The notes: generated by a model from the sequence alone, not told the origin. A stretch of DNA of 7,647 bases from an uncultured Deferribacteraceae bacterium (GCA_947039055.1 CAMQYB010000082.1:1-7647); one strand, 5' to 3'. Counted from the first letter of the stretch, positions 1 through 6,635 are shown. A program made the numbers and translations.

Positions 1-103
1 TTTTAAAAGTTATTTTAAAAAGCTTGTGATTTAGGACTTACTGGTGATTGTTTCAATATCTTTTAGTTATTGAAAATCATACGATTTAAGAGTGTTTAGA
101 ATA

Positions 104-139
104 TATCGATATGGCATTATAAATGGCCGCCATACGATA
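104..139 (+). promoter_or_regulatory. Bulged stem-loop in the rplT leader, possible autoregulatory element
   Basis: The left arm TATCG-A-TATGGC (104-115) pairs perfectly with GCCATACGATA (129-139) to give 11 bp, interrupted only by a single unpaired A at 109. The loop is 13 nt, and its GGCC end offers an alternative pairing with the left arm. No U-tract follows, so it is not an intrinsic terminator. It lies about 85 bases before the rplT start. L20 is known to repress its own operon by binding leader RNA structures in E. coli and B. subtilis, so a similar role is plausible but not shown. A DNA operator is the alternative. Confidence 0.4.
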
Positions 140-211
140 AATATAAAATATCACTTGATGTACATACTATATTAAAGATTTAATGTTTTTGATTGAGTAT
201 GATCGTTAGGG

Positions 212-218
212 AAAGGAG
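212..218 (+). promoter_or_regulatory. Strong Shine-Dalgarno site of rplT
   Basis: AAAGGAG lies 6 bases before the GTG at 225. It is the best ribosome-binding site in the window. It supports the GTG start, as does the protein's N-terminus, which begins Pro-Arg-Ala-Arg-Gly-Gly as in many L20 proteins. Confidence 0.85.
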
Positions 219-224
219 TTTAAA

Positions 225-572
225 GTGCCAAGAGCAAGAGGTGGGTATAAAACCCGCAGAAGAAGAAAGAAGATTATCGCATTAGCGAAAGGTTTTAGAG
301 GTAGAGCTAAGTCGGTATATAATATCGCTAGACCTATGGTTGAACGTGCACTATGTTTTGCTTACAGAGATAGAAGAAGAAAGAAGAGAGATTTCAGACG
401 TTTATGGATCATTCGTATTTCTGCTGCTTGTAAAGCAAACTCAACATCTTACTCGAAATTTATGGGTAGACTGAAGAAGCATAGTATTGAGTTAAACAGA
501 AAATCTTTATCAGAGTTAGCTATTCATTCTCCTGAGTCTTTTACAGAACTCGTTAGAACAACAGCTGGCTAA
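225..572 (+). CDS. rplT: 50S ribosomal protein L20
   Basis: L20 binds 23S rRNA directly and is needed early in assembly of the large ribosomal subunit; it is not needed for translation itself once assembly is complete. The 115-residue protein has the usual family length (about 115-120). Its N-terminal tail is extremely basic (KTRRRRKK at 9-16, then AKGFRGRAKS at 21-30). The hallmark block FAYRDRRRKKRDFRRLWI spans 45-62 and is followed by the S/T-rich YSKFM segment (76-80) and the globular C-terminal half. The GTG start is supported by a strong Shine-Dalgarno site. The gene appears to be transcribed alone: an intrinsic terminator follows 30 bases after the stop, and rpmI, a common upstream neighbour, is not seen. 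The upstream stem-loop at 104-139 could mediate autoregulation. Identity is certain; regulation is inferred. Confidence 0.97.
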   Translation: MPRARGGYKTRRRRKKIIALAKGFRGRAKSVYNIARPMVERALCFAYRDRRRKKRDFRRLWIIRISAACKANSTSYSKFMGRLKKHSIELNRKSLSELAIHSPESFTELVRTTAG

Positions 573-601
573 GAAAAAAGCTTAGAAAGTTTACTCACCA
601 C

Positions 602-640
602 AAAGGGGTTAATTAATATTTTTTAATTAACTCTTTTTTT
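602..640 (+). terminator. Rho-independent terminator of rplT
   Basis: The arms GGGTTAATTAA (606-616) and TTAATTAACTC (623-633) form an 11-bp stem with one G-U pair and a 6-nt loop. Seven T's follow at 634-640. The A-rich bases before the stem can pair with the T-tract and extend it. The position, 30 bases after the rplT stop, fits termination of that transcript. Confidence 0.9.
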
Positions 641-785
641 ATACCCAAAAATAACTGTGTCACTACTATAATTAAAATTGAACCCTACCCTACTTTAAAA
701 ATAAGTATAATAAACATATTTTGCACAACTATATAAAACTATCTGAAAATATTTTTAAAAAAATAGCTTGCCGTACCACATTCAC

Positions 786-803
786 TTATTATTATTATTA
801 TTA
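786..803. repeat. (TTA)6 trinucleotide microsatellite
   Basis: Six perfect TTA units lie directly before the first copy of the 22-bp direct repeat. Such tracts can change length by polymerase slippage. No gene or clear promoter element overlaps it, so no function is assigned. Confidence 0.85.
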
Positions 804-823
804 TTTCAAACTTAAAACTTACG
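802..823. repeat. 22-bp direct repeat, copy 1
   Basis: This copy begins TATTTCAAAC and ends AACTTACG. It is identical to the sequence at 860-881, with starts 58 bp apart. The sequence between the copies is not repeated. It could be a remnant of a larger dispersed or tandem repeat, or a pair of protein-binding sites. Confidence 0.85.
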
Positions 824-859
824 GTCACACCTTACCTCTTAATATTAGATATTTATAAC

Positions 860-881
860 TATTTCAAACTTAAAACTTACG
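860..881. repeat. 22-bp direct repeat, copy 2
   Basis: This is a perfect second copy of the 802-823 sequence in the same orientation. The bases on either side differ from those of copy 1, so the repeat ends are sharp. Confidence 0.85.
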
Positions 882-1038
882 AACCTTTCGTAATATTTCT
901 TATATATTTATAATAACATCACACCCAACCACTCATTGCACGCTACACTACTTATTAAATAATTACTATTAACTAATACTATTTACCTATACAAAAAACT
1001 ACCACCATACATTTTGTTAAATCTTGTTTAAAAACTAC

Positions 1039-1065
1039 TTGAAATATAGTTGCAAATACTATAAT
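1039..1065 (+). promoter_or_regulatory. Candidate sigma-70-type promoter of the guaA operon
   Basis: A TTGAAA -35-like hexamer (1039-1044) precedes a perfect TATAAT (1060-1065) with a 15-bp spacer. TAATAT at 1063-1068 gives an 18-bp alternative. Transcription would begin near 1072, about 20 bases before the ATG at 1093. A promoter here would exclude the longer guaA reading from 1024. In AT-rich DNA such matches arise by chance, so confidence is moderate. Confidence 0.45.
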
Positions 1066-1092
1066 ATAACGAATTATTTATTAGGTTGGTAT

Positions 1093-2625
1093 ATGCAAAA
1101 GATATTGGTTTTAGATTTTGGTGGTCAGTACAGTAAACTGATTGCAAGAAGAGTTAGAGAGCTCGGTGTTTACTCAGAAATCCTGTCTTTTAAGACACCT
1201 GTTGAGACTATTAAAGAGAATAATTATCACGGAATTATATTCTCTGGTGGACCTTCTTCTGTATATGAAGATAACGCACCTACTGTTGATAAAAAAATAT
1301 TCGACATATCTGTGCCGATACTTGGTATCTGTTACGGTGCTCAACTTATGGCAAAACTGCTCGGTGGCGAAGTCGCTAAAAGCACAGTTAAAGAGTATGG
1401 AAATACTCAGATTGAGTTAACAGAAAATCTTTCTCCAATACTCAAAAAAATAAAATCACCTAACACAGTATGGATGAGCCATACAGATTATATATCTAAA
1501 GTTCCTAAAGGGTTTATCATCACATCAACAACTAAAGATTGCCCTGTGGCATCTATGGGACATCTTTCAAAAAACTTTTTCGCATTACAGTTTCATCCTG
1601 AAGTTACAAACACTAAGCACGGTCAAGCTATGATCAAAGCTTTCTTATATGATATATGTAAATGTAGCAAAACTTGGAAAACAGCATCTTTTACTACAAC
1701 TGCTATTGAAGAAATAAAAGCTAAAGTTGGAGATAAAAAAGTTCTCTGTGCTCTATCAGGTGGAGTAGATTCATCTGTTGCAGCGATACTTGTTTCTAAA
1801 GCGATCGGTAACAATCTCACTTGCGTATTTGTTGATCATGGATTATTAAGAAAAAACGAAGCCGATGATATTGAAAGGATTTTCTCTAAAGAGTTAGGTT
1901 TAAACTTGATATGTGTGGATGCTAGAAAACGATTTCTTGGCAAGCTCAAAGGTGTGACTGATCCTGAAAAGAAACGTAAAATTATCGGTAGAGAGTTTAT
2001 AAAAGTATTTGAAATAGAAGCTAAAAAATTAAAAGGTATAGATTATCTTGTTCAAGGAACAATCTATCCTGATATAATTGAGTCTGGTGCTGGACCATCT
2101 GCACTTATCAAATCTCATCATAATGTTGGCGGACTACCTAAAAATCATATGTTCAAAGAGATCATCGAACCTCTACGCAATCTATTTAAAGATGAAGTTA
2201 GAAATGTTGGTAGAGGATTAAATATTCCTGATATGATTATCGATCGTCAACCTTTTCCAGGACCTGGACTTGGCGTTAGAATTATAGGTAAAATCACTGA
2301 TAAAAAAATAGCGTTACTTCAAGAAGCTGATCATATATTTACTGAAGAGATTAGGCTTGCTGGACTGCATAGCAAAATTAATCAATATTTCGCAGTCCTA
2401 ACAGATATGAGATCTGTTGGTGTTATGGGTGATGCTAGAACATATTTTTATACAGTTGGTTTAAGAGCTGTTGTAACATCAGATTTTATGACGGCAACTT
2501 GGGCTGAAATACCTAACGACGTTTTAGCAAGAGTTTCAACTAGAATTGTCAACGAAGTCGAAGGCGTTAATAGAATCGTATACGATATAACCAATAAACC
2601 ACCTGCGACGATTGAGTGGTTATAA
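1093..2625 (+). CDS. guaA: GMP synthase (glutamine-hydrolysing)
   Basis: This cytosolic enzyme makes GMP from XMP, ATP and glutamine, the last step of guanine nucleotide synthesis. The 510-residue protein has the three expected parts. The first is a class I glutamine amidotransferase domain with Cys80 in GICYGAQ, plus His168 and Glu170 in QFHPEV. The second is an ATP-pyrophosphatase domain with its P-loop SGGVDSS at 222-228. The third is a C-terminal dimerisation/XMP-binding domain with PFPGPGLGVR at 387-396 and the ending KPPATIEWL. I chose the ATG at 1093 rather than the in-frame TTG at 1024. With this start the protein begins at the family's conserved first strand (QKILVLDFGGQYSKLIARRVRE), has normal length, and has an AGG 7 bases upstream. 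The usual last residue after IEW is Glu; here it is Leu, a small oddity. It is probably the first gene of guaA-pyrG-glmS. Confidence 0.97.
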   Translation: MQKILVLDFGGQYSKLIARRVRELGVYSEILSFKTPVETIKENNYHGIIFSGGPSSVYEDNAPTVDKKIFDISVPILGICYGAQLMAKLLGGEVAKSTVKEYGNTQIELTENLSPILKKIKSPNTVWMSHTDYISKVPKGFIITSTTKDCPVASMGHLSKNFFALQFHPEVTNTKHGQAMIKAFLYDICKCSKTWKTASFTTTAIEEIKAKVGDKKVLCALSGGVDSSVAAILVSKAIGNNLTCVFVDHGLLRKNEADDIERIFSKELGLNLICVDARKRFLGKLKGVTDPEKKRKIIGREFIKVFEIEAKKLKGIDYLVQGTIYPDIIESGAGPSALIKSHHNVGGLPKNHMFKEIIEPLRNLFKDEVRNVGRGLNIPDMIIDRQPFPGPGLGVRIIGKITDKKIALLQEADHIFTEEIRLAGLHSKINQYFAVLTDMRSVGVMGDARTYFYTVGLRAVVTSDFMTATWAEIPNDVLARVSTRIVNEVEGVNRIVYDITNKPPATIEWL

Positions 2626-2662
2626 TGTTAAATAAATTTATTACTTCAATAAGAGTGTCAAT

Positions 2663-4246
2663 ATGATAAAGTATATATTTGTTACAGGTGGAGTATCATC
2701 ATCATTAGGTAAAGGAGTGTCAGGTGCATCACTTGGTAAACTTCTTCAACTATCTGGATTTAAAGTAACGATGGCGAAATTTGATCCATACTTTAACGTC
2801 GATCCTGGAACGATGAACCCTTATCAACACGGTGAAGTTTTTGTTGCATCAGACGGTGCTGAAACTGATCTTGATCTTGGATACTATGAAAGATTTTTAG
2901 GCGTTAAAACAACTAAGGCGAATACGAACACATCTGGCGGTATATATAAAACTGTAATTGAAAGAGAGATGAAAGGATATTATAAAGGTAAAACTGTGCA
3001 AGTTATACCTCATATAACTGATGAAATAAAATCTCGCTTTAAAGCGTTTGATAACGATTTTGATATTGTTATAATTGAGATCGGTGGAACAGTTGGTGAT
3101 ATTGAAGGTCTACCTTTTCTTGAAGCTATAAGACAGTTTAGGCATGAGAATAAAAAAGAGGATATGTTACTAATACATCTAACTCTACTACCATACATAA
3201 GTGCTGCAGGTGAGCTTAAAACTAAACCTACACAACACTCTGTATCAAGACTTAGAGACGCTGGACTTACGCCTGATCTTATTGTTTGTAGAACTGAAAA
3301 ATCTATCGATGATGATATTAAGAAAAAAATCTCTCTATTTTGTAATGTTAAAAAAGAGTCTGTTATTGAAGCTAACGACTACCCATCAATATATCTGTTG
3401 CCAGAACATTTCTTTAATCAAAAATTACACACGATAGTAATGAACTATCTTAATCTGAAACCTAAAAGTGAGATCAATCCTGAATGGTTTGAACAGGTAA
3501 AAACTCAACCTACTAAATCAATCTTTGTTGCTATAATCGGTAAATATATTGGACTCAAAGATGCTTATAAATCTATCTCAGAATCGCTATATCTTGCAGG
3601 ACTTAAAGCAAGTATAAATGTGAAAGAGATTTATGTTGATCCTGACGCTGATGATATGTATGAAAAAATCAAAGGTACGCATGGTGTGCTAATTCCTGGT
3701 GGATACGGCATAAGAGGCGTTGAAGGGAAAATCAAAGCTATCAAATATGCAAGAGAAAATAATATACCGTTCTTCGGTATATGTTTAGGTATGCAATGTG
3801 CTGTGATTGAGGTTGCAAGAAATCTATGTCATATAGAAGATGCAACTTCAACTGAGTTTGATATAGATACTAAAAGTCCATTAATATGTATGCTGAACGA
3901 ACAGAAAACTATTACAACACTTGGTGGAACTCAAAGGCTTGGCGAATATAAATCTCAAGTTAAAGAGGGATCGCTTGCTCATAAACTTTATCAGAAAAAA
4001 GATATCGTTGAAAGACATCGACATAGATATGAGTTCAATCCAGAATATATTGAAGCATTAAATGAGAAAGGTTTAATTGTGTCAGCGTACTACAATCAGA
4101 CTATTCCTGAAATTGTAGAACTTCCTGATCATCCATTTTTTATAGCTACTCAATTTCATCCAGAATTCACATCTAGAGTTAATAATCCTAATCCAGTATT
4201 TTTAGGTTTTGTTGAAGCTAGTTACAATTATAAAATAAATCAATAA
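2663..4246 (+). CDS. pyrG: CTP synthase
   Basis: CTP synthase aminates UTP to CTP using ATP and glutamine, with GTP as activator; it acts in the cytosol, where it may form filaments. The 527-residue protein is slightly short for the family (about 535-550) but complete. The N-terminal synthase domain has the P-loop GGVSSSLGKG (9-18, Lys17), Lys39 in the DPYFNVDPG region, Asp71 in GAETDLDLG, Glu139 in EIGGTVGD, and the UTP-site segment KTKPTQHSV. The C-terminal class I glutaminase domain has Cys374 in GICLGMQ, the RHRHRYEFN segment, and His499 and Glu501 in QFHPEF. The P-loop Ser12 is more often Val. It starts 37 bases after guaA with a weak purine-rich site (AAGAG at 2651-2655), suggesting co-transcription. 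Because GTP activates CTP synthase, sitting next to GMP synthase makes metabolic sense, though that is inference. Confidence 0.98.
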   Translation: MIKYIFVTGGVSSSLGKGVSGASLGKLLQLSGFKVTMAKFDPYFNVDPGTMNPYQHGEVFVASDGAETDLDLGYYERFLGVKTTKANTNTSGGIYKTVIEREMKGYYKGKTVQVIPHITDEIKSRFKAFDNDFDIVIIEIGGTVGDIEGLPFLEAIRQFRHENKKEDMLLIHLTLLPYISAAGELKTKPTQHSVSRLRDAGLTPDLIVCRTEKSIDDDIKKKISLFCNVKKESVIEANDYPSIYLLPEHFFNQKLHTIVMNYLNLKPKSEINPEWFEQVKTQPTKSIFVAIIGKYIGLKDAYKSISESLYLAGLKASINVKEIYVDPDADDMYEKIKGTHGVLIPGGYGIRGVEGKIKAIKYARENNIPFFGICLGMQCAVIEVARNLCHIEDATSTEFDIDTKSPLICMLNEQKTITTLGGTQRLGEYKSQVKEGSLAHKLYQKKDIVERHRHRYEFNPEYIEALNEKGLIVSAYYNQTIPEIVELPDHPFFIATQFHPEFTSRVNNPNPVFLGFVEASYNYKINQ

Positions 4247-4294
4247 CATAACAGTATTAAATTTAGAAAATAAATTTTTATTATAGGAAAAAAT

Positions 4295-6133
4295 ATGTGC
4301 GGTATCGTCGGTTATATTGGAAATAATAATAGTGTAGATTATCTACTTAACGGTCTAAAATCCCTAGAGTATAGAGGCTATGATTCAGCAGGTCTTGCAC
4401 TCATCGAAAACAACCGTATTAATCTAATAAAAAGTGTTGGAAAAGTGCAAGCACTTGAGAATAAATTAGCTGATCTCACGATATCATCAACGATAGGTAT
4501 TGCACATACAAGATGGGCAACACACGGTAAACCAACTGATGAAAATTCTCATCCACATTTAGATTGTAAAAAAGAAATCGCAATCGTGCATAACGGAATA
4601 ATAGAAAATTATCTAACTCTAAAAAAAGAATTAATCGCTAAAGGTCATATATTTAAATCAGAAACGGATACAGAAGTTATAGTACATCTTCTAGAAGAAG
4701 AGCTTGCTGATATTACAGATAATTATGAAGAAAATCTTATCAAATCCGTTAACACAATCAATAAAAAACTTAAAGGTAGTTACGCTTTAAATATTATATG
4801 GAGCAAGACTCCTGATGTAATAATCGGCACAAGAATAAAAGCTCCTCTACTTATAGGCACAAAAGATGATTGTAATTTTTTTGCATCAGATATATCTGCT
4901 TTTATAAAATATACCGATCAAGTTATTTATCTTGATGATTACGATGTTGCTGTTCTAAAAAAAGATGCTATCAAACTATATGATGCTGATAATAACGAAA
5001 AATATTTCAACAAAATAACTGTCGATAAAAATGTGAATGAAGCCACCAAAAACGGTTTAGAACATTTTATGCTAAAAGAAATTAGAGAACAACCTCATAC
5101 AGTTATGGCTACAATAGAGTCTATATTAGAAAATATAGATAACGCTTTCGGTATAGATTTAATGGATATTAAGAACGTAAAAAACGTTCTATTAATAGGA
5201 TGTGGTACAGCATATCACGCAGCACTTGTTGCAAAATATTGGATTGAAGAGTTTGCAGGTGTACCAACTCAAGCTGAACTCGCCTCTGAATATAAGTATA
5301 GAACGATCGCTCAAACAGATGAAACTTTAGCTGTTTTTATATCTCAATCTGGAGAAACTGCTGATACTGTTGCAGCCTTAGAGAAAGCTAAATCTTCTGG
5401 ATTTAAAACTGTTGCGATATGCAATGTTTATAGCTCGACTATATCTCGAATTGCTGATTATACATTTTTTACAAAATGTGGCCCTGAGATATCAGTTGCA
5501 TCAACTAAAGCTTTTACAGCACAGTTAGCATCTCTTTTTGCGTTATCAATTTTAATCGGTAAATCGAATAAATCGCTTGATGATAAAGATGTAATAAAAC
5601 TTCTTAGAGAACTTAGCCATATCCCAAAAAGTATTGAAAATATTATTGATGATGAAAAATCTATTGAAGATATTGCAAAGAAATATTATACAGAAAAAAG
5701 TTATTATTTTCTTGGCAGAAATGTAAATTATCCTATAGCCTTAGAAGCTGCTTTAAAATTAAAAGAGATAACTTATTTTCAAGCTGAAGGTTTTGCAGCA
5801 GGTGAAATCAAGCATGGTCCTATCGCCATGATTGAGGAGAACACTCCTGTTTTTTCTATTATGGGATACGACTCTGTATATGACAAAATGTTAAACGCCT
5901 CTCAAGAAGTGATAGCAAGAGGTGCAAACGTGATCGCTATTACCGATAAAGAAGGTGATCAACACATGATTTCTGATATCACAGATAGAATTGTATTAGA
6001 TAATACACCTCAATATCTTTCACCTATTTTGAATATTGTAGCGTTGCAACTTTTTGCATATCACGTTGCAAAACTGAACGGACGTGAGATCGATCAACCA
6101 CGCAACCTTGCAAAATCTGTGACTGTTGAATAG
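4295..6133 (+). CDS. glmS: Glutamine--fructose-6-phosphate aminotransferase (isomerising)
   Basis: GlmS makes glucosamine-6-phosphate from fructose-6-phosphate and glutamine, the entry step to UDP-GlcNAc for peptidoglycan and lipopolysaccharide. The 612-residue protein matches the family length (about 600-610). It starts MCGIVGYIG; removal of Met exposes Cys2 as the nucleophile of the class II glutaminase domain. That domain continues with HTRWATHG (71-78), HNG (99-101) and ETDTEV (123-128). Two SIS sugar-isomerase domains follow. The first has CGTAYHA starting at Cys303 and SQSGET at 350-355; the second has LKEITYFQAEGFAAGEIKHGP with Glu491 and His507. The C-terminal loop LAKSVTVE carries the catalytic Lys607. 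The start has a good AGGA (4285-4288) 6 bases upstream. The 48-bp gap after pyrG leaves no room for a glmS ribozyme/riboswitch. No intrinsic terminator is seen downstream. Confidence 0.98.
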   Translation: MCGIVGYIGNNNSVDYLLNGLKSLEYRGYDSAGLALIENNRINLIKSVGKVQALENKLADLTISSTIGIAHTRWATHGKPTDENSHPHLDCKKEIAIVHNGIIENYLTLKKELIAKGHIFKSETDTEVIVHLLEEELADITDNYEENLIKSVNTINKKLKGSYALNIIWSKTPDVIIGTRIKAPLLIGTKDDCNFFASDISAFIKYTDQVIYLDDYDVAVLKKDAIKLYDADNNEKYFNKITVDKNVNEATKNGLEHFMLKEIREQPHTVMATIESILENIDNAFGIDLMDIKNVKNVLLIGCGTAYHAALVAKYWIEEFAGVPTQAELASEYKYRTIAQTDETLAVFISQSGETADTVAALEKAKSSGFKTVAICNVYSSTISRIADYTFFTKCGPEISVASTKAFTAQLASLFALSILIGKSNKSLDDKDVIKLLRELSHIPKSIENIIDDEKSIEDIAKKYYTEKSYYFLGRNVNYPIALEAALKLKEITYFQAEGFAAGEIKHGPIAMIEENTPVFSIMGYDSVYDKMLNASQEVIARGANVIAITDKEGDQHMISDITDRIVLDNTPQYLSPILNIVALQLFAYHVAKLNGREIDQPRNLAKSVTVE

Positions 6134-6134
6134 G

Positions 6135-6152
6135 TTATAATATATTATCAAC
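6135..6152. repeat. AT-rich near-palindrome after glmS
   Basis: ATAATATATTAT (6137-6148) is a perfect palindrome. With one extra C at 6149 it extends outward through TT/AA, giving GTT...AAC ends. It begins immediately after the glmS stop. It has no loop or T-tract, so it is a poor terminator candidate. It may be an operator-like site or a chance feature of AT-rich DNA. Confidence 0.4.
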
Positions 6153-6200
6153 TTGTCGTAACACTCTAATCTATTAAACCGATACCAACCGTGTAATATT

Positions 6201-6246
6201 TTATGCTGTAATCTTATTCAATAGTTAATGAATTACAGTAACATAA
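6201..6246. repeat. Imperfect inverted repeat downstream of glmS
   Basis: CTGTAAT (6206-6212) pairs with ATTACAG (6232-6238), and the outer TTATG (6201-6205) pairs with CATAA (6242-6246) after a 3-nt bulge. An alternative inner pairing uses ATTCA (6216-6220) with TGAAT (6229-6233). No T-tract follows. It may stabilise the 3' end of the glmS transcript, but no function can be read directly. Confidence 0.4.
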
Positions 6247-6336
6247 CACACTCTTAAATAATCTTTCAAAACAGAGTATAAAGAATTACAATTCAAACAA
6301 CTATAATCAACTCAACCAGTATTACGAACTTCATAA

Positions 6337-6594
6337 ATATCATCAACTTAACTAGTACACAAATTTGATAAGTACCAAATTAAAATCAGAACGTCGAACT
6401 TAAATAAACATCATAAATTTTGTAATTTATAAAATATCATCAACTTAACTAGTACATAAATTTGATAAGTACCAACTTAAATAAACATCACAAATTTTGC
6501 AATTTATAAAATATCATCAACTTAACTAGTACATAAATTTGATAAGTACCAACTTAAATAAACATCACAAATTTTGCAATTTATAAAATATCAT
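6337..6594. repeat. Tandem array of a 77-bp unit
   Basis: Copies start with ATATCATCAACTTAACTAGT. Copies at 6434-6510 and 6511-6587 are 77 bp each and identical by eye. The first copy, 6337-6433, is 97 bp: it carries an extra 20 bp (about 6379-6398) and three substitutions. A fourth copy stops after its first seven bases (6588-6594). There are no unique spacers, so this is not a CRISPR array, and 77 is not a multiple of three. The perfect identity of two AT-rich copies points to recent duplication by slippage or unequal recombination. The array ends about 40 bases before the next gene, so copy number could affect its expression. Confidence 0.93.
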
Positions 6595-6633
6595 AATCTT
6601 CTAGCAAATTTTTAAAATAAGTATTATGATATT
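6587..6633 (+). promoter_or_regulatory. Hairpin abutting the start of the TIM-barrel gene
   Basis: AATATCATAAT (6587-6597) is perfectly complementary to ATTATGATATT (6623-6633). CTT/AAG adds three inner pairs around a single bulged T at 6622, giving a 14-bp stem. It ends two bases before the ATG at 6636. Its left arm includes the truncated last copy of the 77-bp repeat. It covers the space where a Shine-Dalgarno site would lie, and none is visible. A translational switch or an operator are both possible. Confidence 0.5.
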
Positions 6634-6635
6634 AT

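Larger units (their letters stand above)
1..224. other. Non-coding region upstream of rplT
   Basis: I see no convincing gene here; all forward frames are broken by frequent stops. The first ~34 bases could be the last codons of an upstream gene (one frame is open to a TAG at 32-34), but this is too short to judge. In many bacteria rpmI (ribosomal protein L35) lies just before rplT; no L35-like reading frame is visible. The notable content is the bulged stem-loop at 104-139 and the Shine-Dalgarno site at 212-218. I could not pick a convincing promoter. Confidence 0.6.
641..1092. other. Non-coding spacer between rplT and guaA
   Basis: No gene, tRNA or other RNA is recognisable. The spacer holds a pair of 22-bp direct repeats, a (TTA)6 tract, and a stretch (891-1015) that by hand count has only two G's but about 29 C's on the + strand. 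A candidate guaA promoter lies at its downstream end. An in-frame extension of guaA is open back to a TTG at 1024, but it looks non-coding. Its would-be residues are low-complexity (Tyr, Asn, Lys, Leu) and it contains the promoter-like sequence. Confidence 0.7.
6134..6635. other. Repeat-bearing non-coding spacer between glmS and the TIM-barrel gene
   Basis: No gene or recognisable RNA is present. From left to right the spacer holds a near-palindrome at 6135-6152 right after the glmS stop, an imperfect stem-loop at 6201-6246, a C-rich/G-poor stretch to about 6330, the 77-bp tandem array from 6337, and a hairpin at 6587-6633. None of the hairpins is followed by a T-tract, so the end of the glmS transcript is not evident. 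Confidence 0.7.

Noticed and set aside
70..102. Possible rplT promoter (TTGAAA at 70-75 with TAGAAT at 97-102)
   Set aside because: The spacer would be 21 bp, too long for a credible sigma-70 promoter; other pairings nearby are no better.
1142..1420. 92-codon + strand open frame inside guaA
   Set aside because: It lies wholly inside guaA in another frame, its product resembles no known protein, and the guaA frame carries all family motifs.
1623..1820. 65-codon - strand open frame inside guaA
   Set aside because: It is antisense to the conserved GuaA ATP-binding region, with no ribosome-binding site or recognisable domain.
3010..3198. 62-codon - strand open frame inside pyrG
   Set aside because: It is antisense to conserved CTP synthase motifs and is best explained as a shadow frame.
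3201..3437. 78-codon + strand open frame inside pyrG
   Set aside because: It overlaps pyrG in another frame, and its Leu-rich, low-complexity product is typical of a frame shadow.
4247..4294. glmS ribozyme/riboswitch
   Set aside because: Only 48 bases separate pyrG and glmS, far too few for the known glmS ribozyme, and no matching core is seen.
6337..6594. Possible CRISPR array
   Set aside because: The whole 77-bp period is repeated with no unique spacers, and no cas genes are nearby.
6574..6630. Possible promoter for the TIM-barrel gene (TTGCAA at 6574 and TATGAT at 6625)
   Set aside because: The spacing is wrong for a promoter, and the hexamers are expected by chance in DNA this AT-rich.
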